Notes: a model not told the origin generated them from the letters alone. DNA of 44,474 nt from Falsigemmobacter intermedius (GCF_004054105.1 NZ_SBLC01000022.1:1-44474); one strand, 5' to 3'; shown: positions 16,582 to 27,788, counted from the first letter of the stretch. Made by a program: numbers and translations.

Positions 16582-17886
16582 ATGGAGAGCCGCAAGCCTC
16601 TCATTTTCTCGGCTGCAGGTCACAGTCTCGTCATCCTGTGGATGGCGGTGGGTGGCTTTTATACGCCTCGCGAGAGCGAAGCTGAGATCACTGTCACTCA
16701 GGTCTCGCTGATGAGCTCGGAAGAGTTTGAGGCCATGGCCGCTGCTGCGCCTGCGCCCTCGGATGACCCTGCAGAAGACCCGGCCGAAGAGGCCCCGCCG
16801 GAGACTGCGGCGCCCCCGGCCTCGCGTCCGCCGCAGTCCCGGCCCGAGCCCGTGGTCACCGAGGCAGAGCCCGAGGCACCGCCGCCGGTTCCCGAAGAGG
16901 TTCCGGTCAGCCCCGAGCCGCCTGCGGTTGAAGAGACCCGTCCGCCCGTTGTGACCCCGCCGAGCAAAGCCCCGCCGGTTGAGCGTCCGCAGGAGGCCGC
17001 CCCCGTTGTGGCGCCCGAGCCGCCGATTGAGGCGGTGAAGGAAAGCCCGCGTCCGCGCCAGCGCGATGTTCAGCGCGTCGCGGCTGATGCCGCGCCGAAA
17101 CCGCCGGCAGAGGCTGAGCGCGCGCCTGAGGTCCAGGCCCCGCCGCCTGAGCCCGTGGCCGAAGAAGCCCCGGTCAAACCGGAGCCGCCGAAGCCTGCCG
17201 CAGCGCCGGAGGAAGCCACGACCCGGACGGTGACGGAAGCCACTGAAATCGCAGAAGAAGACGCGGCACCAAAGACCATGGCTCCTGAGGCTTCGCGCCG
17301 CCCGCCTGGTCGCCCCGCCCGTCCTGAGCGCACCGAGACGGCAGCCGCTGAGACGCCTGCGGCAAAGCCTGCGGAGCAGCCGAAGCCCGCCCGCAATGAT
17401 GCGGCCGCAGATGCCATCGCCGCCGCCGCCGCTCAGGCCGCAGCGGATGCCGTGGCAAGCGCGGCTGCAGAGGCTGCGGCGAAAGCTGCCGCTGCGGCGG
17501 CAAAGCCTGAGCGCACGGCCTCGCGCCCCTCGGGCAGTGGTAGCGGCGGGGCAGGGCGTGCCGCTTCGGGTCCGCCGCTCTCCTCGGGTGAGGTGGATGC
17601 GCTGCACCGCGAAATCTCGAAGTGCTGGGGTGTGGGTTCTGCCTCCACCGATGCCATGAGTTCGGTGATCGAACTGCGCGCCCATATGCGCCCGGATGGG
17701 GGTGTGGAGCGCGTTGAGATGCTTTCGGCCAACGGACCCTCTGAGGCGGGTAACCGCACCGCTTATGAAACCGCACGCCGGGCTGTGATGCGCTGCGCGC
17801 AAAACGGTGCGCTTCCGGCAGATAAATATGAGCAGTGGCAGCAGATCGACATGACGTTCGACTATAACGCCATGCGGCTGCGCTAG
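16582..17886 (+). CDS. tolA: Tol-Pal system protein TolA
   Basis: Inner-membrane anchored protein, 434 aa, that spans the periplasm and contacts TolB and Pal. The single N-terminal helix (SAAGHSLVILWMAVGGFY) keeps the Ser/His motif that docks with TolQR. A long central region (about residues 45-330) is unusually rich in Pro, Ala and Glu, with short Ala-rich helical runs only near its end (about 270-310). The globular C-terminal domain (about 336-434) reads ALHREISKCWGV, ELRAHMRPDGGV and ends MTFDYNAMRLR. Sequence conservation outside the ends is low, as usual for TolA. Confidence 0.92.
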   Translation: MESRKPLIFSAAGHSLVILWMAVGGFYTPRESEAEITVTQVSLMSSEEFEAMAAAAPAPSDDPAEDPAEEAPPETAAPPASRPPQSRPEPVVTEAEPEAPPPVPEEVPVSPEPPAVEETRPPVVTPPSKAPPVERPQEAAPVVAPEPPIEAVKESPRPRQRDVQRVAADAAPKPPAEAERAPEVQAPPPEPVAEEAPVKPEPPKPAAAPEEATTRTVTEATEIAEEDAAPKTMAPEASRRPPGRPARPERTETAAAETPAAKPAEQPKPARNDAAADAIAAAAAQAAADAVASAAAEAAAKAAAAAAKPERTASRPSGSGSGGAGRAASGPPLSSGEVDALHREISKCWGVGSASTDAMSSVIELRAHMRPDGGVERVEMLSANGPSEAGNRTAYETARRAVMRCAQNGALPADKYEQWQQIDMTFDYNAMRLR

Positions 17887-17994
17887 ACTGTGAATGCCGT
17901 CTGGCAAAGACGTGACTGGAACCTCTGCCCCTTCCTTTGCATTCTGAAAGGGGCAGGAACTGATCAACAAGGGCCGGGTCAACCGGGGTGGGAT

Positions 17995-19341
17995 ATGAAA
18001 GTGATGCGCGTGAACGTCGCAAAGCGGCTGATGGCGGTGATGCTTGGCATCGCGCTGGCCGTGCCGTTTCTGGGGGCCGCACCGGCGGAGGCACAGCTGA
18101 ATCTGCGCTTCACCGATGGGGTGATTGAGCCGCTTCCCTATGCCCTGCCACGCTTTATCGGCGAGGGCGGTGCGAATGAGATGGCGGCGAATATTTCGTC
18201 GCTGGTGGCGCAGGACCTGAACGGGACCGGACTTTTCCGTGAAATCCCGGCTTCGGCCCATATTTCGCAGGTGGTGAGCTTTGATTCGGCCGTTCAGTAT
18301 CAGGACTGGCGCGCGATCAACGCGGAAGCGCTGATTACCGGGGCTGTCTCGGTGCAGGGCAGCAAACTGGTGGTGAAATTCCGCCTCTTTGACGTGGCTT
18401 CGGGCCAGCAGATGGGCGAGGGGCTGCAGTTTGCGGGCACCACGCAAAGCTGGCGGCGCATGGCGCATAAGGTGGCCGATGCCGTCTATGCCCGCATCAC
18501 CGGCGAAAGCGGTTATTTTGACAGCCGCATTGTGTTCGTCTCGGAATCCGGACCCAAAAACGCCCGCGCCAAACGTCTGGCCGTGGCCGATTATGACGGC
18601 GCGAACCAGCAGTTCCTGACGGACAGCCGTTCGCTGGTTCTGGCCCCGCGCTTCTCGCCTCAGGGCGACCGGATCCTCTACACCTCCTATGCCTCGGGCT
18701 TCCCGCAGATCGTTCTGATGGATGTGGCTTCGGGTCAGCAGCGTGCGCTTGGCAATCTTCCTGGCGAGATGACCTTCGCGCCGCGTTTTGCGCCTGATGG
18801 CCGCACGGTGGTTTTCTCCTCCTCGCAGGGCGGCAATACCGACATCTACCGTATGGATCTGTCCTCCGGGTCGAGCGTGCGTCTGTCCTCGGCGCCTTCC
18901 ATTGAGACCGCGCCGAGCTTCTCTCCCGATGGCAGCCAGATCGTCTTTGAGTCTGACCGCACCGGCGGCAGCCAGATCTATGTGATGTCGGCCTCGGGCG
19001 GCGAGCCGCGCCGGATTTCCGCCGGCAAGGGGCGTTATGGCACCCCGGTCTGGAGCCCGCGGGGCGATCTGATCGCCTTTACCAAGCAGCTCGATGGCCG
19101 CTTCCATATCGGCGTCATGCGCACCGACGGCTCGGAAGAGCGTCTGCTGACCGCTTCGTTCCTTGACGAGGGCCCGACCTGGGCACCGAACGGCCGGGTG
19201 ATCATGTTCACCCGCGAGAATGCCGGTGAAGCGGGCGTGCCGGGGATCTTCTCGGTGGATATCACGGGCCGCAACCCGCCGCGCCAGGTGCGCGTGCAGG
19301 GCGGGGCGTCGGATCCGGCCTGGTCGCCGCTGCTGCCGTAA
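17995..19341 (+). CDS. tolB: Periplasmic beta-propeller protein TolB
   Basis: Soluble periplasmic protein that links TolA to the lipoprotein Pal. From the ATG at 17995 (GGGGTGGG just upstream) it is 448 aa, with a signal peptide ending ...FLGAAPAEA before QLNLRFTDG (cleavage near residue 34). The N-terminal alpha/beta domain (about 35-190) is followed by a six-bladed WD40-like propeller with repeated FSPDG, FAPDG and FSPQGDR turns (about 200-448). A longer frame from 17890 adds 35 residues without a signal character and is rejected. There is a 108-base gap after tolA. Confidence 0.95.
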   Translation: MKVMRVNVAKRLMAVMLGIALAVPFLGAAPAEAQLNLRFTDGVIEPLPYALPRFIGEGGANEMAANISSLVAQDLNGTGLFREIPASAHISQVVSFDSAVQYQDWRAINAEALITGAVSVQGSKLVVKFRLFDVASGQQMGEGLQFAGTTQSWRRMAHKVADAVYARITGESGYFDSRIVFVSESGPKNARAKRLAVADYDGANQQFLTDSRSLVLAPRFSPQGDRILYTSYASGFPQIVLMDVASGQQRALGNLPGEMTFAPRFAPDGRTVVFSSSQGGNTDIYRMDLSSGSSVRLSSAPSIETAPSFSPDGSQIVFESDRTGGSQIYVMSASGGEPRRISAGKGRYGTPVWSPRGDLIAFTKQLDGRFHIGVMRTDGSEERLLTASFLDEGPTWAPNGRVIMFTRENAGEAGVPGIFSVDITGRNPPRQVRVQGGASDPAWSPLLP

Positions 19342-19366
19342 GGCTCTGCGAGACGAAAATTCACTC

Positions 19367-19399
19367 TCCTGCGCGCGGGCGTTTCCCAGAGGCGCAGGA
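19367..19399 (+). other. Stem-loop in the tolB-pal spacer
   Basis: TCCTGCGC (19367-19374) pairs with GCGCAGGA (19392-19399) across a 17-base loop, 57 bases before the pal start. There is no T-run, so it is more likely an mRNA leader or processing structure than a terminator. Confidence 0.4.
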
Positions 19400-19455
19400 T
19401 GATGCTAAAAAGGCCCGAAGCCGCTGTGCCGGGTGGCCGTTATAAGGAACAGACC

Positions 19456-20019
19456 ATGCGCATTCTGACGAAAGCCGCACTTCTGATGACCGTTCTTGGC
19501 CTCGCGGCCTGTAACAACCCCGACCGCTTTGGTGCGGGCGGCGCGGATGGCGCTTATGGCGCGGGTGGCTATGGGGCCGGTGGCGCAGGGCAGGGTGGCT
19601 TTGGCGCCGGTGGCATCGACAGCACCGGCCTTGGCGATCCGAATGATCCGCGCTCGCAGGCCTATTTCCAGCAGCGTGTCGGTGACCGCGTGCTCTTTGG
19701 CTATGACCAGCACACCGTCTCGCCCGAGGGCCGTTCGATCCTGACCGCTCAGGCCGGCTGGCTGAACGCTAACCCGTCTTATGCGATCATCATGGAAGGC
19801 CATGCCGACGAAAAGGGCACCCGCGAGTATAACATCGCGCTTGGGGCCCGCCGCGCCGCTTCGGCGCAGCAGTTCCTGATCTCGCAGGGCGTCGCCCCGA
19901 ACCGCATTCGCACCATTTCTTATGGCAAAGAGCGTCCGGTTCAGGCCTGCTCGGATGAGGCATGCTATGCACAGAACCGTCGCGCTGTGACCGTTCTGTC
20001 GGTTGGCGCAGGCAGCTGA
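19456..20019 (+). CDS. pal: Peptidoglycan-associated lipoprotein Pal
   Basis: Outer-membrane lipoprotein, 187 aa, that binds diaminopimelate in peptidoglycan. The lipobox is LAAC with the acylated Cys at residue 19. A Gly-rich tract (about residues 26-50, repeated GAGG units) forms the linker. The OmpA-like domain has FGYDQHTVSPEGRSIL and the peptidoglycan-binding loop GHADEKGTREYNIALGARRA. The start at 19456 has AAGGAAC upstream; the earlier ATG at 19399 would put 19 polar residues before the signal peptide. Its stop overlaps the cpoB start (TGATG). Confidence 0.95.
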   Translation: MRILTKAALLMTVLGLAACNNPDRFGAGGADGAYGAGGYGAGGAGQGGFGAGGIDSTGLGDPNDPRSQAYFQQRVGDRVLFGYDQHTVSPEGRSILTAQAGWLNANPSYAIIMEGHADEKGTREYNIALGARRAASAQQFLISQGVAPNRIRTISYGKERPVQACSDEACYAQNRRAVTVLSVGAGS

Positions 20020-20840
20020 TGATGCGGGCTCTGCGCGGCGCTGTCGCCGCTTTCAGCCTGGCGGTTCTGCTCGCTCCCCTTCCGGGGGCGGCGCAGTCGC
20101 GTCAGGAGACGCTTGCGGATATCCGCGCGCAGGTCACCCAGCTGGGCGATGAGATGGCCGCGCTGAAGGCCGAACTGATGAGCACGGGCGCGGTGTCGCG
20201 CCCGGGCGGTGCCACCATTCTCGAGCGGCTAGAGGCTATCGAGCTGGAGCTGATGCGGCTGACCGGCCGCACCGAAGATCTGGAACTGCGCGTCAACCGT
20301 GTGGTCGCCGATGGCACCAACCGTCTGGGCGATCTGGAATTCCGGATTGTCGAGCTTGAAGGCGGCGATGTCTCCGCCATCGGTTCTTCCGCTCCTCTGG
20401 GCGGTGAAAAACCCTCGGCCCCGGCTCCGGCCGTTCCGGCCCCCCAAGCGAAGCCTGCAGCAAGCGATCAGGCAACTCTCGACCGGGCCCGGGAGGTGCT
20501 CGGTCAGGGTGACTTTCGCACCGCCGAAGACCTCCTTGCGACCTTTGCCCAATCCTTTCCGGACAGCCAATTAAGCGGTGAGGCGCTGTTTCTGCGCGGC
20601 GAGGCCCTGGAGGGTCTGGGCGATCAGAAAGCAGCGGCGCACAGCTACCTTGAGGGGTTCTCCTCCTATCCGGCGGGTCCTCAGGCGGCACAATCGCTCT
20701 TCCGTCTTGGCCGTGCCCTCGGGCGTCTGGGACAGGTGAATGAAGCCTGCATCACCCTCTCAGAGGTTGGTCTGCGCTATCCTGGTGATCCGGCGGAAGA
20801 TCAGGCCTATGCCGAGCGTCAGGCGCTGCAATGCCCTTAA
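20019..20840 (+). CDS. cpoB: Cell division coordinator CpoB (YbgF)
   Basis: Periplasmic protein of the Tol-Pal operon, 273 aa, that in E. coli coordinates peptidoglycan synthesis with outer-membrane constriction. The signal peptide is AVAAFSLAVLLAPLPGAAQ. A coiled-coil segment (about residues 28-115: DIRAQVTQLGDEMAALKAEL) precedes a Pro/Ala linker, and the C-terminal TPR domain (about 150-273) has ALFLRGEALEGLGDQKAAAH and AQSLFRLGRALGRLGQ. The ATG at 20019 overlaps the pal stop; a second ATG follows immediately. Its 3' end overlaps tilS by 10 bases. Confidence 0.93.
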   Translation: MMRALRGAVAAFSLAVLLAPLPGAAQSRQETLADIRAQVTQLGDEMAALKAELMSTGAVSRPGGATILERLEAIELELMRLTGRTEDLELRVNRVVADGTNRLGDLEFRIVELEGGDVSAIGSSAPLGGEKPSAPAPAVPAPQAKPAASDQATLDRAREVLGQGDFRTAEDLLATFAQSFPDSQLSGEALFLRGEALEGLGDQKAAAHSYLEGFSSYPAGPQAAQSLFRLGRALGRLGQVNEACITLSEVGLRYPGDPAEDQAYAERQALQCP

Positions 20841-22072
20841 GGGCGGCTGAGGCTGCCCTTGCGGCGGTCATGGACGACATTAGCGCCCGGGGCCTGACGG
20901 CTCTGGGCGCTGCCGTCTCCGGTGGCGGCGATTCGCTGGCCATGCTGGATCTGGCGATTCCGCTGGCCCGGACCCGGGGTCTGCGCCTTGAGGCGGCGAC
21001 CGTCGATCACGGCCTGCGGCCGGAGGCGGCTGCGGAAGCGCAGATGGTTGCTGACTTTTGTGCCGCCCGCGGCGTTGCGCACGAAACGCTGCTCTGGCGG
21101 CGGGGAGAGCCTGCGGGAAATCTTTCGGCAGAGGCGCGGGCAGGGCGCTATGCGGCGCTGACGGGCTGGGGAAAAAGGCGGGGGCTTGCTGCGATCCTCA
21201 TCGCGCATAACCGTGAAGATGTCGCAGAAACCTTTCTGATCCGGCTGGGCCGCGCCGCAGGGCTCGATGGTCTGGCCGCCATGGCACCCGCATTTTTCCG
21301 CAACGGCATGCAGTTTCAGCGCCCCTTTCTCGACATCCCGAGAGAGGTTTTGCGCGGACATCTGCGCAGGCAGGGCATCGCGTGGGCAGAAGATCCCTCC
21401 AACAGCGATGAGGGCTATACCCGCGTTAAGATGCGCCGCCTGCTCGACGATCTGGCCCGCGCCGGGATCAGCGCTAAGGCCATCAGCCAAAGCGCCCGCG
21501 CGCTCAGCGACACCCGCGCCTGGACCGAGCGGCAGCTGCAGGCGGATTGGGCGGCAGGTGTTCAGCTTCAGGGCGCCGATCTGCTGATCGCCCGCCTTCC
21601 CGAGGATGATGAGGCGCAGCGCCGCCTGTTGATCGCGGCTTTGCGGCTGATCGGGGCAGGGGAGTTTGCGCCCCGGCGCGAGGCGCTGGCCCGCCTGCGT
21701 CAGAGCCTGCGTGACGGGGTGCAGCGCCAGACGCTCGCGGGCTGCCTGATCACACAGAGAAACGGCGTTTTAAGGATCGCGCGGGAGGTGCAGGCGGTGC
21801 GGGGCCTCTGTGCCGGTCCGGGGGAGTGGTGGGACGGGCGCTGGCAGATCGGCGGGATCTGGCCCGAAGGCGCGGTGACTGCGCCTCTGGCCGAGGGCAT
21901 CGCGCAGGTGAAGGACTGGCGTGATTTCACCGCTTTGCCGCGCGACTCGCTGATGGCGGGACCGGCGCTCTGGTGCGAAGGCCGGCTGATTGCCGCCCCG
22001 CTGGCCCGGCCTGAGCCCGATTACCCGCTTCTTCTGCGCAAAGGCTTCGGCTCTTTGCCGTTCCTGCATTGA
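20831..22072 (+). CDS. tilS: tRNA(Ile)-lysidine synthetase
   Basis: Cytoplasmic enzyme that attaches lysine to C34 of the CAU-anticodon isoleucine tRNA, switching its codon from AUG to AUA. It is essential in most bacteria. The PP-loop is SGGGDS at residues 30-35, followed by AATVDHGLRPEA and the lysine-site stretch IAHNREDVAETFLIRLGRAA. LDGLAAM and RPFLDIPREVLR complete the catalytic domain. The remaining part of the 413 aa is the poorly conserved tRNA-binding region. It overlaps cpoB by 10 bases and lies 70 bases before ftsH, the same order as in other alphaproteobacteria. Confidence 0.93.
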   Translation: MPLRAAEAALAAVMDDISARGLTALGAAVSGGGDSLAMLDLAIPLARTRGLRLEAATVDHGLRPEAAAEAQMVADFCAARGVAHETLLWRRGEPAGNLSAEARAGRYAALTGWGKRRGLAAILIAHNREDVAETFLIRLGRAAGLDGLAAMAPAFFRNGMQFQRPFLDIPREVLRGHLRRQGIAWAEDPSNSDEGYTRVKMRRLLDDLARAGISAKAISQSARALSDTRAWTERQLQADWAAGVQLQGADLLIARLPEDDEAQRRLLIAALRLIGAGEFAPRREALARLRQSLRDGVQRQTLAGCLITQRNGVLRIAREVQAVRGLCAGPGEWWDGRWQIGGIWPEGAVTAPLAEGIAQVKDWRDFTALPRDSLMAGPALWCEGRLIAAPLARPEPDYPLLLRKGFGSLPFLH

Positions 22073-22142
22073 ACCTTGCGATCTAATCTCTATTTTAACT
22101 CGCAAGGGGCAGGCTTTGCCGGCCCGGCTATGGGAGATTACT

Positions 22143-24038
<1,896 letters not shown>

Positions 24039-24062
24039 GCGCGGATAAACGCCTGAAAATCG

Positions 24063-24096
24063 AGCCGCTGCGGGACTTTGACCGCGGCGGCTTTTT
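24063..24096 (+). terminator. Rho-independent terminator of ftsH
   Basis: An 11-bp stem with one G-U pair (24063-24073 with 24082-24092) and an 8-base loop is followed by TTTTT, 25 bases after the stop codon. Confidence 0.85.
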
Positions 24097-24187
24097 ATAT
24101 TGCGGAACCTGATGAGGGTTCCGCTGCTTGACGCAGGCATCTCCGGTCGCTTCTCTGGGCGGGGGTGAGGACCGCAGGGAGACAGGA

Positions 24188-24769
24188 ATGGCAGTATTTG
24201 TGGAATCGGCCTGGAAGGGTCGTGTTGTCTGGACGGGCGTGGTGCCGGATCGCGGGGCAGGGCTTGAATCGCAGGTCCGGCCGGGGTTGACCCTGAGTCT
24301 TGCAGGCCCCGAGGGTGAGGCACATGGCGGGCTGACGCGGCCCTCCTGCTCACGGGTCAAGATGATCCATCCGAAAGACACCGAGATTGCCAATACCCGT
24401 CAGCTCTCCGTTCTCAGTGCGGAAGAACTGGCGCAGATTGCCGTCAATATGGGCATTGAGCGGCTGGACCCGGCATTGGTCGGCGCCTCTCTCGTGATCG
24501 AAGGGATCCCGGATCTCAGCCATCTGCCGCCCTCCTCGCGGCTCCTGGGGCCGGATGGCACAACCCTTGTGGTCGATGTGGAAAATCTGCCCTGCATGCT
24601 GCCCGCCAAACCGATCGAGAAGGCCCATCCCGGTTTCGGAGCCGCCTTCAAACGCGCCGCCGTGGGGCTGCGCGGCTTTGTCGGCTGGGTCGAGCGGGGC
24701 GGCACCCTGCGCGAAGGTGATGAAATCCGTCTCTTTGTGCCCGGCCAGCGCGGCTGGTCGCCGCGCTGA
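24188..24769 (+). CDS. MOSC domain protein
   Basis: Small stand-alone MOSC (molybdenum cofactor sulfurase C-terminal) protein, 193 aa. Family members bind molybdenum cofactor and carry sulfur or metal on a conserved cysteine. Here the likely one is in ENLPCMLPAKPI, with a second cysteine in RPSCSRV. It has the usual order of motifs: GLTRPSCSRV, HPKDTEIANTRQLSVLSAEE, PSSRLLGPDGTTLVVD, GLRGFVGWVERGGTLREGDE. The ATG at 24188 has GGGAG 6 bases upstream; a frame open from 24128 adds no family sequence. The partner molybdoenzyme is unknown. No neighbour points to one. Confidence 0.82.
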   Translation: MAVFVESAWKGRVVWTGVVPDRGAGLESQVRPGLTLSLAGPEGEAHGGLTRPSCSRVKMIHPKDTEIANTRQLSVLSAEELAQIAVNMGIERLDPALVGASLVIEGIPDLSHLPPSSRLLGPDGTTLVVDVENLPCMLPAKPIEKAHPGFGAAFKRAAVGLRGFVGWVERGGTLREGDEIRLFVPGQRGWSPR

Positions 24770-24826
24770 GCGCGAAGACGGCTTGCTTCGCTGGACTTTC
24801 GCGCCCTGCCGTGACATGGGCAGGGC
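24770..24826 (+). promoter_or_regulatory. Paired hairpins in the fhs leader
   Basis: In the 86-base gap before fhs, GCGCGAA (24770-24776) pairs with TTCGCGC (24798-24804), and GCCCTGCC (24803-24810) pairs with GGCAGGGC (24819-24826). The two stems share bases 24803-24804, so they stack or compete. Neither has a T-run. They could be a MOSC 3' structure or a cis-regulatory leader of fhs. I do not recognise a known riboswitch. Confidence 0.4.
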
Positions 24827-24855
24827 CAAAGCCAGACCCCAGTTGAGGTGCCGCG

Positions 24856-26532
24856 ATGAGTTTTCGCTCGGATATCGAAATCGCCCGTGCAGCCGTAAAG
24901 CGCCCGATCCGCGAGATCGGTGAAAAGCTGGGGATCAGCGAGCAGGATCTGCTGCCCTATGGTCACGACAAGGCCAAGATCAGCGAAGGTTTCATCCGCG
25001 GTCTTGCAGATCGACCTGACGGCAAACTGATCCTGGTGACTGCGATCAATCCGACCCCGGCGGGGGAGGGCAAGACCACCACCACCGTCGGTCTGGGCGA
25101 TGCGCTGAACCGCATCGGCAAAAAAGCCGTGGTCTGCATCCGTGAAGCGAGCCTCGGGCCGAATTTCGGCATGAAGGGGGGCGCTGCGGGTGGCGGCATG
25201 GCGCAGGTCGTGCCGATGGAGGAGATGAACCTCCATTTCACCGGCGATTTCCACGCCATCACCTCGGCGCATAACCTGCTGGCGGCGATGATCGACAACC
25301 ACATCTATTGGGGCAACAGCCTTGATATTGATGAGCGTCGCATCACCTGGCGGCGCGTGATGGATATGAACGACCGGGCTTTGCGCGACACGGTGGTCAG
25401 CCTGGGCGGTGTGTCAAACGGCTTCCCGCGTCAGACCGGCTTTGACATCACCGTGGCCTCTGAGGTGATGGCGATCCTTTGCCTTGCGACGGACCTGCAG
25501 GATCTGGAGCGCCGTCTGGGCGATATCATCGTGGGCTATACCCGGGCGAAAGCGCCTGTCACCGCCCGCGATCTGAAAGCCGATGGCGCGATGACGGTGC
25601 TGCTGAAAGACGCGATGCAGCCCAACCTGGTGCAGACGCTGGAGAACAATCCCGCCTTCGTGCATGGCGGGCCTTTTGCCAATATCGCCCATGGCTGCAA
25701 CTCGGTCATTGCCACCCGCACCGCGCTGAAGCTTGGTGACTACGTGGTGACAGAAGCGGGCTTTGGCGCGGACCTTGGCGCGGAGAAGTTCTTCAATATC
25801 AAATGCCGCAAGGCCGGGCTTTCGCCTGCGGCGGTGGTGCTGGTCGCCACGGTGCGGGCGCTGAAGATGAACGGCGGTGTGGCGCGGGCCGATCTCGGCC
25901 TTGAGAATGTCGCTGCCGTCCAGGCAGGCGCTGCCAACCTTGGCCGCCATATCGAAAACCTGCGCAGCTTCGGCGTGCCGGTGGTGGTGGCGATCAACCA
26001 TTTCCATTCCGACACCGAGGCCGAAATCGCCGCCGTTCAGGCCTATGCATCCGCGATGGGTGTTGAAGCGATCCTCTGCCGTCACTGGGCCGAAGGCGGT
26101 GCCGGGGCAGAGGCGCTGGCCCGCCGTGTCGCAGAGCTTGCCGACAGCGGCGCCGCGCAATTCGCGCCGCTTTACGGCGATGATCTGAGCCTTTGGGACA
26201 AGATCAACACGGTCGCCAAAAAGATCTACCGCGCGGGCGAGGTGACGGCGGATAAGGCCGTGCACGCCCAGCTGAAAGCCTGGGAAGAGGCGGGCTACGG
26301 CCATCTGCCGGTCTGCATGGCCAAGACGCAGTACAGCTTCTCGACTGATCCCGACCTGCGCGGCGCGCCTGAAGGCCATACCGTTCCGGTGCGCGAAGTG
26401 CGGCTCTCGGCGGGGGCGGGTTTCATCGTGGCGATCTGCGGTGAGATTATGACCATGCCGGGTCTGCCCCGCGTCCCTGCTGCGGAGAGCATCCGGCTGA
26501 ATACAGAGGGCCAGGTCGAAGGCCTGTTCTGA
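24856..26532 (+). CDS. fhs: Formate-tetrahydrofolate ligase
   Basis: Cytoplasmic enzyme that joins formate to tetrahydrofolate using ATP, giving 10-formyl-THF for purine and serine synthesis, or running in reverse during C1 oxidation. It has 558 aa, the normal length. The P-loop is [10 protein letters not shown] (66-75). Other family blocks are [67 protein letters not shown] and [12 protein letters not shown]. It leads a three-gene cluster with chorismate mutase and folD. FolD makes and uses the neighbouring C1-folate states, so the pair forms a complete formate to methylene-THF route. Confidence 0.97.
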   Translation: MSFRSDIEIARAAVKRPIREIGEKLGISEQDLLPYGHDKAKISEGFIRGLADRPDGKLILVTAINPTPAGEGKTTTTVGLGDALNRIGKKAVVCIREASLGPNFGMKGGAAGGGMAQVVPMEEMNLHFTGDFHAITSAHNLLAAMIDNHIYWGNSLDIDERRITWRRVMDMNDRALRDTVVSLGGVSNGFPRQTGFDITVASEVMAILCLATDLQDLERRLGDIIVGYTRAKAPVTARDLKADGAMTVLLKDAMQPNLVQTLENNPAFVHGGPFANIAHGCNSVIATRTALKLGDYVVTEAGFGADLGAEKFFNIKCRKAGLSPAAVVLVATVRALKMNGGVARADLGLENVAAVQAGAANLGRHIENLRSFGVPVVVAINHFHSDTEAEIAAVQAYASAMGVEAILCRHWAEGGAGAEALARRVAELADSGAAQFAPLYGDDLSLWDKINTVAKKIYRAGEVTADKAVHAQLKAWEEAGYGHLPVCMAKTQYSFSTDPDLRGAPEGHTVPVREVRLSAGAGFIVAICGEIMTMPGLPRVPAAESIRLNTEGQVEGLF

Positions 26533-26551
26533 GCGACGCGAAGGGGGGAAC

Positions 26552-26863
26552 ATGCGCAGCGCAAAAGACTGTCAGGATATGACCGAGCTTCGGGCTGAGA
26601 TTGACCGGCTCGACACCGCGCTGGTGAGCCTTTTTGCCGAGCGCGCGACCTATATCACCCGCGCCGCAGAGCTGAAGTCTGAGAACGGCTGGCCTGCACG
26701 GATTGAGAGCCGTGTTGAAGAGGTGGTGCGCAATGTGCGCGCCAAATCTGAGGCGACCGGCATGGATGCCGATCTGGCCGAGCGGCTGTGGCGCGAGCTG
26801 ATGGAATGGGCCATTGCTCACGAGGAAGACCTCCTCGGGGCAGGGCAGAAGACGAAGGATTGA
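26552..26863 (+). CDS. Chorismate mutase, AroQ type
   Basis: Small all-helical enzyme, 103 aa, converting chorismate to prephenate at the branch to Phe and Tyr. The AroQ pattern is visible: LRAEIDRLDTALVSLFAERA, then YITRAAELK (substrate Arg/Lys), RIESRVEEVVRNVRAKS and ERLWRELMEWAIAHEE. It is cytoplasmic, with no signal peptide or fused domain. A strong GGGGGG ribosome site precedes the ATG; a second ATG at 26579 is less likely. It lies 19 bases after fhs and 3 bases before folD, an unexpected place for an aromatic amino acid gene, but the product would supply the prephenate used by pheA at the left of this window. Confidence 0.88.
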   Translation: MRSAKDCQDMTELRAEIDRLDTALVSLFAERATYITRAAELKSENGWPARIESRVEEVVRNVRAKSEATGMDADLAERLWRELMEWAIAHEEDLLGAGQKTKD

Positions 26864-26866
26864 ACC

Positions 26867-27754
26867 ATGACGGCAGCGGTCATTGACGGAAAGGCCTTCG
26901 CGGCCGAGGTGCGCAGCAGGGTTGCTGCGGGCGTGGCGGGGCTGGTGGCCAAAGGCATCACCCCAGGGCTGGCCGTGGTGCTGGTGGGCGAAGACCCGGC
27001 AAGCCAGGTCTATGTCCGCTCCAAGGGCAAGATGACCGTCGAAGTCGGCATGAACAGCTTTGAGCATAAACTCGATGCCTCGGTCTCTCAGGACGAACTT
27101 CTGGCGCTGATCGCACAGCTGAATGCTGACCCGGCGGTGCACGGCATTCTGGTGCAACTGCCGCTGCCGGGCCATCTGGAAGAGGCCGCGGTGATCAATG
27201 CGATCGATCCGGCCAAGGATGTCGACGGGTTCCACATCTCCAACGTCGGTCTGCTGGCGACGGGGCAGAAGTCCATGGTGCCCTGCACGCCGCTCGGCTG
27301 CCTGATGCTGCTGCGCGACCGTCTGGGCGATCTCTCGGGGCTGAACGCCGTTGTGGTGGGCCGCTCGAATATCGTCGGCAAGCCCATGGCGCAGCTTCTC
27401 CTGGGGGACAGCTGCACGGTGACCATTGCGCATTCGCGGACGAAAGACCTGAAAGAGGTCTGTAAGCGCGCCGATATTCTGGTCGCCGCCGTGGGTCGCC
27501 CCGAAATGATTACCGGTGATTACGTGAAACCCGGTGCCACCGTGATCGACGTCGGCATCAACCGCATTGAGCGCGACGGCAAGCAAAAGCTGGTCGGTGA
27601 CGTGGATTATGCCTCGGCCGCTGAAGTCGCAGGCGCGATTACCCCGGTGCCGGGGGGCGTGGGGCCGATGACCATCGCCTGCCTGCTGGCCAATACGCTG
27701 ACGGCCTGCTGCCGCGCCAATGGCCTGCCGGAGCCGGAAGGCCTGACCGCCTGA
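26867..27754 (+). CDS. folD: Bifunctional methylenetetrahydrofolate dehydrogenase/cyclohydrolase
   Basis: Cytoplasmic enzyme, 295 aa, that interconverts 5,10-methylene-THF, methenyl-THF and 10-formyl-THF with NADP. Catalytic Lys lies in [17 protein letters not shown]. Also visible are [37 protein letters not shown], the nucleotide site [18 protein letters not shown], and the C-terminal [20 protein letters not shown]. It starts 3 bases after the chorismate mutase stop and ends the cluster, with a terminator just beyond. Confidence 0.97.
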   Translation: MTAAVIDGKAFAAEVRSRVAAGVAGLVAKGITPGLAVVLVGEDPASQVYVRSKGKMTVEVGMNSFEHKLDASVSQDELLALIAQLNADPAVHGILVQLPLPGHLEEAAVINAIDPAKDVDGFHISNVGLLATGQKSMVPCTPLGCLMLLRDRLGDLSGLNAVVVGRSNIVGKPMAQLLLGDSCTVTIAHSRTKDLKEVCKRADILVAAVGRPEMITGDYVKPGATVIDVGINRIERDGKQKLVGDVDYASAAEVAGAITPVPGGVGPMTIACLLANTLTACCRANGLPEPEGLTA

Positions 27755-27767
27755 TCCCCCTTCAAAG

Positions 27768-27788
27768 CGGCCCTTCGGGGCCGTTTTT
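27768..27788 (+). terminator. Rho-independent terminator of the fhs-folD cluster
   Basis: CGGCCC, a TTCG tetraloop and GGGCCG (27768-27783) are followed by TTTTT. It sits 13 bases after folD, and its T-run touches the stop codon of the convergent thioesterase gene. Confidence 0.88.

Noticed and set aside
16516-19107. 863-codon minus-strand open frame opposite tolA and tolB
   Set aside because: Shadow of the Tol genes; low-complexity Arg/Gly/Leu runs reflect the Pro/Ala-rich TolA codons read in reverse.
24770-24855. Tetrahydrofolate riboswitch upstream of fhs
   Set aside because: The hairpins are real, but I cannot match them to the consensus of either described THF riboswitch class, so only an unassigned leader structure is reported.
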